Assembly (NCBI RefSeq): GCF_008831285.2
Contig: NC_045141.1
Coordinates: 7,429,353-7,493,352 of the forward strand
Length of the DNA: 64,000 bases
Direction: 5' to 3'
Source of the DNA: Nymphaea colorata
Lineage: Eukaryota; Streptophyta; Magnoliopsida; Nymphaeales; Nymphaeaceae
Shown: in pieces, positions 21,640-34,000 of the stretch
How positions within the stretch are numbered: position 1 is the first letter of the stretch
Layout of the letters: each line of letters begins with the position of its first letter
Made by a program: the position numbers and the translations under genes
The notes under the pieces: generated by a model
What the model saw: the letters and a program-made list of their open reading frames with translations, nothing else
What the model was told of the DNA's origin: nothing
The model's database searches: none

Positions 21640-23960
21640 GAGAAAATTTTTTATTGATCTAGTGGGCAATGAGAATGATGATACCACTAAGTACTTGAAG
21701 TTGAAAAACTGAGGACTATTTGGGATTGGCAACTAGTATCATAAAAGTAAAAGAAAAGAAAAAGGGAGAAAAACTATTTTTTGATCTAGCAAGTAGGGAG
21801 GATGATGATAACACAAAGCAGTTGAAAATGAAAGAGTAAAAAACTAAGGACTCTTTGGACTCAAAAGCTTGTATCAAAAAAGCAAAATAATAGATACCAG
21901 AAGAAATTCCAATCAAATTGAAGTTGTCTTTGCAGTAGTTATCCAACAAATCAAAGCCTGAGAAATCAGATTCTAAAGCATAACTAGATGATCAGTGGGA
22001 TCAACTGGATTCCACCCTCTTGCTCAATAAGATTTGTTGTCTTGATTGGCATAAGATGCCTTATTGTTCCAAACATTTTGTATGTTTCCACAATACTGAT
22101 CTTGCTTATGGGTAGTATACTGCTTTATCATCATACGAAAGTTCATTTGCTACATTTACCAATATTTTATAGCAAATGATCATTAATCTTTTATAGAAAT
22201 TCTTAAAATAGATAAACTCCAGGCAAAAACAATATGAGAATGTTGGTCCAACGGAACCAACTCTCTCCATTTCCAGGCACATTTAATGATGTCTCCTACT
22301 CATACTTTTCATTATGCAAATTTAGTTTGTAACATAGGCATTTTTGCAATCTTTAAGCATATTTGCCCTGCCTTTTATTATGCACATCCACCAATCGTAT
22401 GTTAAACAAGAAGCATATGATTCATTGTTAGCAAGTAGTTATGATTGATTAGATTTTCTTAGCTTCTCAAATTAAAGTCTGGAGACATGTAAATATTGAA
22501 GTAATATGGTTAACGTGAAGGACCCATTTTGATCTAAAAAACACTTATAAGAGTAATTGAACCATCCCTGTTATTCAAATGCCCTGCCAATTAAAGCAAA
22601 AGGCACATACTCATGATGAACAAAAAATCATGGTTTTTTAGATCACCAGTTTCTGTTGGATCTGTGAAGCCCAATTTGAGATCTGGTGAGCTTGTTCCAA
22701 CACTGAATTAATGTTCCACAACAAAGCAAAGTCTCACACTCAAAATTTTAGATTTTGTTTGGAATGTGGAGTTGAAACTAAGACAAAGATGGTGATGAAA
22801 TGGAGACTAGCGGAATGAAGACAGAGATGAAGCTGAAGTAGATTTATCAATAATATTCCATCCAGGAAATGGTATATCTACTCTCATATTTACTTTCTTT
22901 TGCTTTTGAAGAAATAGAAAAGTTTTAGGATTTGGGTAATGAGAAGATGGAAAGAAAGCATCAACATTACATAGGGAGTTGTACTTGGCTTACAAACGTA
23001 CTCCCATTTACCATCTTATATCTGAAAAATGCATGTTTCTAGGCTTTAAAAGAACAAATATTATGTGGAAAGCATGAAATACTAATTAAAACCCTCTTAA
23101 AGCCTCCTCTTCCTTCTCATTTACAGCTCTCAAACAAATGCATATTTGAGAACCATGGACTTTGAGATACTTGTGCAAATTGGAGAGGCTAAAAGAGTAT
23201 ATCGGCAATCGGCAACCCAAGCTAAAGTATGTCCTGAGTAGCTTGAAACTATTCTACCAAGGATGCAAACTCCATGTACATTCTCTTGATACCCCCCAAC
23301 TTGAATGCCTAAATGGCTAATCACCAAGCTTGGTGTTTGGGTGTATGTGTATGTGTGTGCGTGTGCGTGAGAGAGAGAGAGAGAGAGAGATGAACTTAGT
23401 TTTGCAAATTCCAAAAAGTTACATGCTTATAATTTTTGAAAAAATTATCGGGAAATTCCAGATAGAGACTTTTCAAACATTTTGTGGAAAATTAGAAGTT
23501 ACTACCTTCGCTACTTCATTCTGCAAAATTTCTCAATATTGTCCATCTATTAAAAATTTCAACAGTGGGCCTTTGACTAACTTATTTCCATCTGAACTCG
23601 AGAGAATTACTTTTGAATGTTTTTTCATTTTCTGTTATTTACAAAGGAAAGTTTCTAGTTCCAGTTCTATCATAACTTTAATCAAACATGAAATAGATCT
23701 GGACCCATTTTGTTTTAACAGCATACACTCTAATTATTTTAAATGATTCTAGATATGTTATATAGTAATCTTGAATGGATTGAGCATGAGTCCAATTTGT
23801 TTCATAAATACATTTGAGTTGCTGACAATGAATTTGGACTTGGACCCACTTATTTTGATAGTTGAAAATAGATCTAGACATGAGACCAACATGTTTTAAA
23901 AATATATTCTAGTTACTGAAAATGATCTGGCTCAGTTTAACTTGATCTGGTATATATATA
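21640..23960. other. Intergenic, no recognised gene
   Basis: No supported gene. A (GA)n run lies at about 23369-23391. Confidence 0.4.
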
Positions 23961-23964
23961 TATA

Positions 23965-24002
23965 TACTCCTCTCATGCCAAGTAATTGGCATAAGGGGAG
24001 TA
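23965..24002. repeat. Short perfect-looking hairpin
   Basis: The arms TACTCCTCTCATGCCAAG and TTGGCATAAGGGGAGTA can pair with few mismatches around a 3-base loop, next to an (AT)n tract. It could be a fold-back element remnant. No function is claimed. Confidence 0.6.
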
Positions 24003-24800
24003 TGATGGACACCCGTCGAGTTTCCGCAGGGGTGGCGCCGTCGCCTCCCATGTGCAATTTTTTTTTATTGTTGTGAACTCATATCTGGATTGGGATTTAA
24101 TTTATCTCTGGAAACCAATATTTTGATTTTTGTGAAGAAACTTAAATGTGGATTGGAACTAAGACACTTTTCATTTCAGGCGCTTTTAATGCTTGGTTAG
24201 GAATTTTGTCTCAATTATTCTAGCTCCAAGTGATTCATCCGCTCCCTTCCCTGGATCTAAGTCTGCAACTCTAGGAACAGCTGTAACCTAGTTAGTGATA
24301 TGTTATTATTTTTATTCTTAGAGTTTACCATGAAAAAATTATGCATGCCCTCTGCAGGTTTATATCCACTAGGACAAATCTACTTTCTAGCACCACAACA
24401 AAAGAATGAAACCCAGATGCTTGTTTTCCACCAAGGCTAGTGAGCTTCGATGCGAAAATTGCATCGACGATGGTGCCAATGAAGGCTGTAAGTTGCTTTA
24501 GTTTTGTTATTTCTATTGCATCGGTGATAGTACCAATGGTCCAAAGGTTTTTTTTTGTTTTGCATGTTGGTGACAGTAGTGGCACTTTTTGTTTGTGTCT
24601 GAGCTTCACGAGCTGTGACAAACTCTTATCACATCAGTCATAGTGTCCACGAAGCTATGGGAGAAAGTTGCATGACTACTTCAACTTCGATGAACCCTAT
24701 TTTGTCCGTGATAGTGATGTGCCAGCGGCAACTTTTTTTCCACGTTGGAGGTTGACAAATGTAACAATCGAGCAATTCAATGTCAAACCTGTTCTTGCTC

Positions 24801-24804
<4 letters not shown>

Positions 24805-24851
<47 letters not shown>

Positions 24852-24854
24852 TAC
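24805..24854. repeat. (AT)n microsatellite
   Basis: About 50 bases of AT repeat with one G interruption, followed by a (GA)n run at 24867-24880. Confidence 0.9.
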
Positions 24855-25059
24855 ACGACACACGAAAGAGAGAGAGAGAAAAAGAGAACAATTAATTTAT
24901 TTATTTAAATGAAGAAAATTACAAAAAACATGTGAGAATTTTAGTTATAAAAACAAGCAATAGTTACAATTACACCAAAAACGACATTAGCAGGGCTAAC
25001 ATCTGCAATTATATAAGAAAACAGTTATATAAGTTTCTTACCTTCCTTGACCACCAGGT

Positions 25060-25446
25060 TTGCAATGCTTTTCACATTCTGCAGATGTAAGACAGCACTC
25101 TGAGTTGGACCAAAAGGCTATGATGACATTGGCTCGGCGGCTACCTTTGGCATACGAGATCATCGCCACCATTCTAAAACGGAATAAAAGCAGCTTCAGG
25201 CGCGGCTGGAAGTCCGAGATATGGCAGGCAACTCCTCCCATGGTTTTTGTTTATATCTGGAAATTGCGCAATAGGATCCGTCACGGCGAAGCCACTCCTT
25301 CTCCAGCCGTAACAACTCAAAACATTTGGAAAGACTTACAGCTTCTATGGGACAAGCAGTTTACCTATAGGCATACTCATTGGGCACTAGGAGAGCTAGA
25401 AATTTTGGTTGGTGGGGGCATTAGTTCAGTAACTTTAATGTTTTAA
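25060..25446 (+). pseudogene. Possible LINE-type reverse transcriptase C-terminal fragment
   Basis: A 128-codon frame contains VYIWKLRNRIRHGEA followed by a Trp-rich stretch. This resembles the region after the zinc-binding domain of plant non-LTR (LINE) reverse transcriptases, where W.LWKLRN-type sequence is common. No catalytic RT motif is present, and the frame has no supported start. The identification rests on this one motif and is tentative. Confidence 0.4.
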
Positions 25447-25449
25447 GGG

Positions 25450-26850
25450 GCACTTACATATATAAACAACCAAATATATGAAATTATTAACATAAAAATA
25501 AGTAAAGTTTGTGAGGCTGATGTGGGCAACTTGCCCACATTAGCCACGATGTGGCATCACCACCACTGTGGTGGCTGGCCACTCCATTGTTTGTCACGGG
25601 TGTTGAGGCTGATGATCGTATACCCCCCTTTTCCTGCAAGATGTGTGTACATATTGCAATTCTTCAACAATCTGGCTATTTCAAAGTAGCTTTTCGCTTT
25701 TTCAACAACCAAAATGAGGTGGTGCAAATGGGGGCGACTGCTTATAGCCACTGTTTCGCCCATGTTTGGCTCAACATTTTGGTCCCGAGCTGAAGACTGG
25801 GATTGGTCTCACGACAGGCCGTAAACGATGGAGAGACAAGACCATAAGGCTGCTGGATCACCCTTTTGATGCTAGGACTAGAAACTCTTAGTCTCTTCTG
25901 CTGCAGAAAGTACCTACAGATTATGCATTTTAGACCTGCTGTGGACGTTATCGCTTTACCGTTGAAGACAAAAACTATTTTTGAATGAGATGCCTTGAAG
26001 TTAATCGTGCTCTCCTTCCTCCTTTTTGTCGCTTTGTAAATATCATTTTTTTGTTAATAAGAATAGGAGACCTCTCCCGGCAGGCTTTGCACCGGAAGAA
26101 AGCACTGTGAGCCGTCATCTCTTGCTCTGGCCTCGCTATATGTGTAATGCTTGCTTGTTTGTCTTCTTTTCAATTTCTTCAGTGCATATTTTTTTTTTGG
26201 TACAACTTCAGTGCATATTTGCCTAGTAAACCAAGTGGAACGAGTTTAAGTATATGATAGGAATACTAGATGGATATATATGGTACTGCTAGAATGGGGT
26301 TCCATATAAGCCATAATACATTTGACAATTATATTACCAATTCAATGAGGTGGCCACACTTTTAATCCTACGAAAACGGCTTGTATGAACATAGTATGTT
26401 GGTGATGGTAAATTAATTAGAAGGTACAAAAAGCTTACGTCTTAAAGTGAGGTTATTAGCTACAGAATTAACGCAACCTGGATGGCATGTCTCATGTTCT
26501 AACTGACACTTCGTCCTGCAAAATATAGAAAAGAGCAAGATTTTTCCATCGCATTTTAGCCAGGCATGCTTTAATTAGAAATTACTGGAGGCATTCAAAT
26601 GCTTTTAATCTAAAATCCTCAAGTTCTGATAACTGTATATTTAAGATCCAACCCTCTCCCCCTCCAATCTGACATTTTCTCAATGCAAAAAGGAAAACTG
26701 AGCATTTTAAGTGTGGATATTATGTCTGTATAGCATCCTTAGTTTGATAACGTGTGGATTTTACTGTAGATCTTTTGCTACATTAGCCAAAACATGCTAT
26801 ATCACATCCACATTAGATCCACGAATTTTAAATCTGAAGTAACCAAACAC
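25450..26850. other. No recognised gene; may include LINE 3' sequence
   Basis: No conserved frame was seen. The stretch at 25800-26130 lies in the same orientation after the LINE-like fragment and could be its 3' region. That is speculation. Confidence 0.3.
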
Positions 26851-27070
26851 CCCCAGTATTTGATAGCCCTGGATAGCAGATCGGAGGATGATCTCAGATC
26901 TCGCTTATATGGGAACCATAATAAGCACCAGATTTTACCACTATGTGAAGATGATGATTTGAGATCCTCCGTTTATGGCTAAAACCTCAGATTTGAGGTC
27001 CAACCTGACCTTTAATCGGTGGATTTGAAATTCACAATGATTTCAAATCCAAAACTATCAAACGCGCCTA
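26851..27070. mobile_element. Possible MITE
   Basis: The left end CCCCAGTATTTGATAGCCC and the right end (reverse complement) AGGCGCGTTTGATAGTTTTG share the core TTTGATAG...TGGAT as an inverted repeat about 220 bp apart. GCGCGTTTGATAG-type ends are typical of PIF/Harbinger-like MITEs. TAA follows the right end, but I cannot confirm a matching left duplication. A separate AACCAAACACCCCC end abuts the left side, so two small elements may be nested. Confidence 0.4.
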
Positions 27071-27619
27071 AATGGTTTTGATCCATGGCAGGTATATAAA
27101 AGAGAAAACATGGGGCCGCCCGTTATAGAAAAAGAAGAAAGCATCGCCGACAAAAGAAATCCTTTAGAAAAACAGAAGGTCGATCCTAGGTTAGGGCTAA
27201 AAGGTTACCGTCTTTGCTCGGGGTCTCGACATCAGGTTACCAACCCAAATATGCAAGCTTTTAGCTGGATCATGTGAAAAAGAAAAAGGGTCCAGTTACA
27301 TATTCAATTTGGATCTGGTATGCAATTTTTACAACTGAATCTACACTCAAATCCAATTTAGATCCGCTAAAGATCCAACCTGATTACATGCAGATCTCAT
27401 CCAATTTAGTTTTACAAAATGAAATTCGAGTCCAAATCCAAACCCGTTGTCGATTACATAGGAACCTGATTAAATTGAATGCAATGATGGCTGGATCCAA
27501 CCCGAGTCCGAACCATTGAACCCCCTTGTTTTTATTAGCCATTCTACAGTTTTTCAGCTCCCGGAAGACAAAACTGAAAAACTCGACGATACGGACATCT
27601 GCTTGAAAAACCAGGTTGT

Positions 27620-27940
27620 TCCGGGCCCACCTGGTGGACACAAGCGGTTCTGAGCTGGGGCCCCACCCACACCGTTAGCTTCTCCCAGTCGTCTCCTGCA
27701 AACAACTCGTCTCAAGGAATCGCTCTCTCTCCCTCTCACTCGTGAGCGTGCTCGACCAGACGGAGCGGGGAGCAAAGTTGTTGGGGAAATCTGGAAACCA
27801 AGGAGTCTCGGTAATTCGTCGTCCCCTCCACGAACTGCTGATCTTGGGTGCTGCTAATATGAGGCGTAGAGTCCTGCCCAGATCCTGAAATTTACGGGGA
27901 ACGAGTTGAATCGGAGGTTCGTTATCCGCCCGCTGAGAAA
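27620..27940 (+). promoter_or_regulatory. Presumed promoter/5' UTR of the DUF2045-family gene
   Basis: GC-richer than its surroundings, with a CT-rich stretch at about 27721-27740. No clear TATA box was seen. The start of transcription cannot be fixed. Confidence 0.35.
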
Positions 27941-28008
27941 ATGAGCGGGTCTGAGAAAGAGATACCCGTCACCGACGAATCCTCTGGCGAGGGCGGTAAG
28001 CCCTCAAG
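27941..28008 (+). CDS. DUF2045-family gene exon 1
   Basis: 68 nt. Starts [18 protein letters not shown] and ends AG before the donor GTAACG. The ATG is chosen because it is the first in frame and the phase matches exon 2. Confidence 0.8.
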
Positions 28009-31000
28009 GTAACGTAGGAGTCGGTTTATCTTGTTTCTTGATTTTCTCCTATGTTTTTGGTTGGCTGCTGGATACTTTTATTTCTAAGAATTGTTAGGCA
28101 GTAGGGAATTGGCGGTGTCGCAAAGTATGTGCTAACTCGATTGCTTCTTCCGGTTCTGTTGTGGCTTCTGTGGAGTGATCATGGAGCTCGGTTGGGGGGA
28201 GTTTGTAGGGGGAAAATCATGCATGGAAAGGTGTTTTTTCCTCTTATGCATTGCACGACTAGAGAGACGGTATTCCTGACTTTTGGGCGTTCTTTTTGAA
28301 AAGAATGTTTAATGCTTTAGCCTGATGCACTACGATGTAATAGGGAATGTTTTATTTATAACGGCGTAGGGATGAGTATTGGGTCGGGCGTCTATTATGG
28401 AATGCGAACTCACTAGTAAACACTGCATAAGAAATTCAAAGATAAGCTTCAAATAATGTTAGTGCATGCAACTTGTCGGTGATTAATGAGAATCATTGGT
28501 TAACTTGTTCGGCGACAGCTTAGTACAACTCTTCTTAGTGCAACGAAGATGTAATTTGTAATGCATGTCCATTCTTTGCATCCTATAACCCGTCTAGTTC
28601 AATATTCAGTTTCCAGACAGCGTTCTTGATGTGACTTACATTATACAGATGTCGTGTGACTGTTTTCACAAGCTATGCTTTAAAAGCTTTACATTAACAA
28701 CACTTGTGATTGCGTTTTCTTCTTAAGTGCATGGAGTGGTAGTGCATGGAGTGGTAAGGGAAATATTAATCACAGTTCAAACTGTCATCCCATGACGAAA
28801 AAACATGAAAAACACAATGCACCAAAGTTGGTTGGCCATGAAGAACACACCACACCCACTACTCCTCAATGACTAAGATAAGGAAAACAACTATACAGGG
28901 AGGTCAAATTACCATGCCATGAAGAAAAACATGCAGACAAACACACACATAACAACTCTTAAGTATACTGGACTGTTGATTAAAAAAAGGAAGAAGCAAT
29001 ATACAGCAAGGATCAAATTGCCATTCCATCATGAATATGCACACACAACACACACATAAAACAGAGCGGGCATATGGCAAGTATCAAATTGTGATGATTT
29101 GAGGAAAAACATGCACACACACACACATACAAAATTATTTTTATATGAAGTTCCATGTGGATCCATGCAGGAAACTGTTTACATTTATCTAGGTGACATT
29201 ACTGGGATTTTAAATTTTACTTTTTAATTTTATGCAGCAATGTCATGCCGTTTTCCCCTTCTAGAAACTGACCCTTTAATTTAATGGATGACAGGCATGA
29301 GTTGTTAACAATTGTAAGGAAGCACTCAAATTTGTTGGGACAAACAGTAGTTGATGAACAAGGTTCCTCTGACCCTGAAATGGATGAACGCTTCTGGCAT
29401 GAAATGCTGGATATGTACTTTATCCGTGGCAGAGAGCCAAAGGGATGTCATGAAGACGATCTCATCTTCTTTGTCAAATTAATGGTTTTTCATCTGATCC
29501 TTTTTCTACAGAATATTTGAGAATATCTTCACATTTTTTTGTTGCTTGATTGTGCAAATTTTTTACTATATCTAAACCTTGTGCAGAACATGCATGGGTA
29601 TGGTTTCAATGATAACGTGGATGGAGTTTCTCCTTATTTTGTTCGTAGGTGGGCACCTTTGGTAAGTCTAGACCAGAAAGTGATGACTTTCCACAACTCT
29701 AAGAAAATTATTTGGTGTTCATTGTGGTCCCTTGGGTATACCAACAAATAAAACATGCCATATGCAATAGCATATTGTATTCAGGAATAAACTTATGAGT
29801 GCATGACACAGGCTTCCATACCCCATGTTTTGACTGGTACACGACTGGATCAAATACATGAGTAGGATGGGAGTTACCAGCTCATTGGTGGGCTGTGCCG
29901 CTGTGGTGTGCTTGTGCCCAGCCTCCTAAGGCATGGGCAGGTTTCACTGTCATTTAAGCTGTACAAAGCAACTAGGTTGGACTCGATTGGTCCCAGGGAA
30001 GTTTGGGCTGGATCAAGTGGATATAGAAGGTGGAGAATTTGCCTGACCTGATGGTATGCAGAACAGAGACAGTGAGCTAAGTTTCTGTTTTCTGGTGGAT
30101 TCGTGCCACCCTTCTATTTCGTTCAATGACATATAACTAGTAATTAGAAAAGAGAGACTAATGTTCCTGGAATTGTATCCCACATTGTCCAATGACATGT
30201 AGTGAAGTAGATTATTTTCTCGATAATGAACATGGTCAAACTATTCGACTATGTCAACTTTAGTGTGCTGTAAAATGTGAAATGGTGCCTAATAACTGAA
30301 CCTTGGGGTCTATTTTGATGATGCTGTTACCTATAAAATAGAAGGTTCACCCTTAACCATATCACCCTCCACGGGTGTATTACTATCTCATAAGTGATTA
30401 AACATGATCTACATTTTGTCATTGTTGAAATGTATTTTACTTTTGTCCTCTTTTCTCCAGTTGGAAAGAGTTGTTGGGGAAAATTTCGAAGAAGTTGACT
30501 GGAGGCAGACATTTTACTTGAATTTGATTGCTCATACTAAATTCAGTGTGACTGTTGCTATATGCAGGTACACTTTGACCTTCTGTATATGAAAGCCATT
30601 AGTATTGTTTTAACAGAAATTGGTTGCAAGTGTGGTCAATTATTCTTTATGCTATTTAAATTGGGATATAGGGATTATTGCTAGTCAAGTTCAGGGTGGT
30701 TATAAATGAAATTGGAGATTCTAACAAAGGATACTCTTACCTGAAAGAATAGATTAAGAGAATATGTGTTTGGTACTTTTCATTAAAAGAGTGTACTCAA
30801 AGTTCATTTTATTGTTATCGTCATCATTGTTGTTGTTATTGTTGTTGGGCGGTGCTTTTGTCAGCGTGAAGATTTGTAACTTGCATTCTTGGTGGTGGTG
30901 ATTTTCTCTGTTTGTTTCTTTCAAACACTAAAAACTGGTTGTTCCAAATGCTTTTGTTCCACAGTTCCACCTGTTGTGGCTTGTCTCTGGATCCTTTCTG

Positions 31001-34000
31001 GTGCCTCCCTTCTAGTTGTTTTCTGCTACTATCTCTTTAAATGAATCTAACATATGGTCATTCAGTCCATATTTGTCTCTTCAATGACTTGCTTTTGTGG
31101 GGATGCAGTTCACTAGGGTAAGAGAGTGGTCTTATGATATATCCTTCTTATATATGCTTGAGTCTGGAAGACAAAAAATACTGTTAGTAGACTCTTTTAT
31201 GTTTGTAAAGGTTCATGCAATGCACACAACTTGTATGGGACACATATGTTACTGTATTGTGCACTCTTCTTCCAGGTGCATTCATGAGAGAATTTTTTAT
31301 TCCTATCGAGGCCAAATAGGAGAGTTTCGCCTTATCACTGTCCAGATCCTTTTTATGTAATTTTTTGTTACATATTGGTACAACTAGGACATTATATTTG
31401 TCCTGTCATACAGGGAAAAGAGCATTTGGTCTGTTGGTCGATGTTTCATATTTACTTGTAACCACTTAAACAATTCAGATTATGCATTTAATATTAGTTT
31501 CTTTTATTCTTTCTTAATGTTTTTTTCTGTCTTTTTCATCCTTTGTAGGCAGAACGTAGAAATTCAAACAGTTCTACATATACATAACTGAGTTTTTTTT
31601 TTTAATAGTCTTTGTACATTTGTTAACCTGGTTAAAAATGATGGATATTTTTTCTTTGTTTCCTTTTCCTTAGCATTCAGGCCTTGGAGAGACATCAAAA
31701 AATTGCAGATACCCCATTAACTCCTGTGTATAAGGTGCATCCGAGTAGGTCTCTTGCTTCACGTATAGTTCTGTTATTTTTTTTGGCAGATTAATAGGGT
31801 GTCTTTTATTTTTCCTTACACATTTGTTTACATATGAAGACTCTCTCTCTCTCTCTTGCTCTAGCTCTAGCTCTAGCTGTATCTATGTGAGTGGGTGTGA
31901 GTAGACACACATAAAAACATACAAAAACTAACATTTTATGTCACATAGGTATGGGTATGGGTACCATACACATACACATGCGCACACACACATATATCAC
32001 AAAAACTAAGATTTTAAACAGACAAAAGTATACATTGATTTTAAACAAACAAAACTAAACATTCATGATTCAAAACTTATAAATTATGAAGAAGAAACTA
32101 ATAAACAAAGTATGAAAAGAATCATATGATGATGATGGGGAGAGAAACTCAGTTCATCTAACATAGATGGTTCAGCATACGTGAAGCATATGCTGAACCT
32201 TGTTATAAACTTATATTATCTAGGAATTCAAAGAATATAAGCAAAACAGTGGTCATGCACATACACACAATAGGATTAAAAAAAAGCCCCATTTTTAAGA
32301 CAAACTTAGACTTCGTCAATTTTTACTGAGTCCAGAAAAGGCCCAAACAAGGCCCTGGACATGTTGACTGCACCCAACATGGTCAGCACTGTGTGCAGGC
32401 CATGTCTGACACCATGCCAGTACCAGTACCCGTGTGTCCCCTCCAAACAGGGTGTCCGTGTTACGTAGCATTTTTTTTTCTGCATAAAACATAGCTGCAG
32501 GTGTTTCTTGATTGATCTAAAGCGTTCAATGTGTTTATCATTGATTACTTAGTGCATAATGTGTATTGTGTTCAGTATCTCCACTGTAAACAATCAATGG
32601 TTCAGGGTGCCTTTTGTTGGGAATGGAAGAGTCAATCTTTCTTTACAATGAACTAATTAAATGGATGTTTTTGAGTGGATCAACATCAAAAAATATCTAA
32701 CACAAAAAATGGCTTGGATGTGAGAGATTGTTTGTTTTCTTTGATATTTAGACCTTGATGTGCGTGATGGAAATTTTATGTGAATGAAACATGTATGAGA
32801 ACTTAAAAATGGTGAACAATGGTAGGTTATTTTTATAAACTCCCTTCATTAGTGATTCTGGGGTAGCAGGAGGCTGGAAGGTTAATCAACGAAGATTCTA
32901 ATCTTCTAATGGTTTCTGTATCATGTCTGTCTACTGTGGGCTAGAGAAAGTACTCTTCTTTTTTCTTTGGAAAAACTGATTCACTAAGGAGTTTCATGAG
33001 TAGATGTTTAGGTAAAAATATATCTATCCTTTAATCTTTTTTAAGGCTAATATGATTGAAACCTCTAGGAAGTTTAAATAGAAAGCTTGTTTCTTAGCAA
33101 CATGTGAGCCATTCTGGCATGCTTGAAGACTCATGATGGTGCATGGTATAGCATTTACATTCTCCTGGATCACATATTTTCTTTGGGAATTTTTAAAAGA
33201 GCCAACATTTTTTGGATTTGAGGTTTATGAAATATGTAGATCAGTTTTGTTACTGGTTTACACGGTCCCACATGCATTTTCTTTTTTTTAGTAAGTATAT
33301 ATATACTTTTATGATTTTCATTATAGTTTATGTTACTTGATTCGATTCTATTGATTCTGATTAGTAATATTTTCTATGTGCAGGTTACGAAGACTGTCTA
33401 TGCATCTCCAAGCCGTGTTGATTTTCAGTTGGACTCTAGAAAGGTAATAAATTAGTTTGCATTTGTTATCAAAACTTATGTTTTGCCTTTGCGGTCTAGC
33501 TGTTTATTCCATCGAACATCTTCTAACTTCTTATGATCTTGGAATTTTATGGTTCCTAGGATGTGGAAACCCGGCCTGCATACCCTGACATTTGCTTCGC
33601 CATTGATGACTTTGATTCTACTTTTGATGCTGTGGTAAGGTTCCTACTTTTATATATCCATGTTTCAAACAATTTTTACTTTAAAATTAAGAATAATAAG
33701 CAAGAGTTTCTTAGAGCAAATCCAATTTGAACAAAGGTTTCTTGAGTTATGAGTTTAACTCCTGCTCATGTGGTTCTGTAATAAACATCAGTCAGATGAT
33801 CTGGTAATGCTTTCTTCCCTTTTATACATTTAATGAAATGGTATTCTGATAATTTCAACTGCAAATAAGGTAGTTTTACGTTGAAAGCAAAGAATGCTAT
33901 TTACCAACTTGCTATACACTAGTATTTTAAACCTAAAAGTTTTACTGCAGATCGTTCCCAAAAAATGTTGACAACTAAAGTTCTTCAGTTTGAAACTGCT

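Noticed and set aside
25551-25793. 80-codon frame following the LINE-like fragment
   Set aside because: No domain or homology is evident, and its mirror frame on the other strand is equally long.
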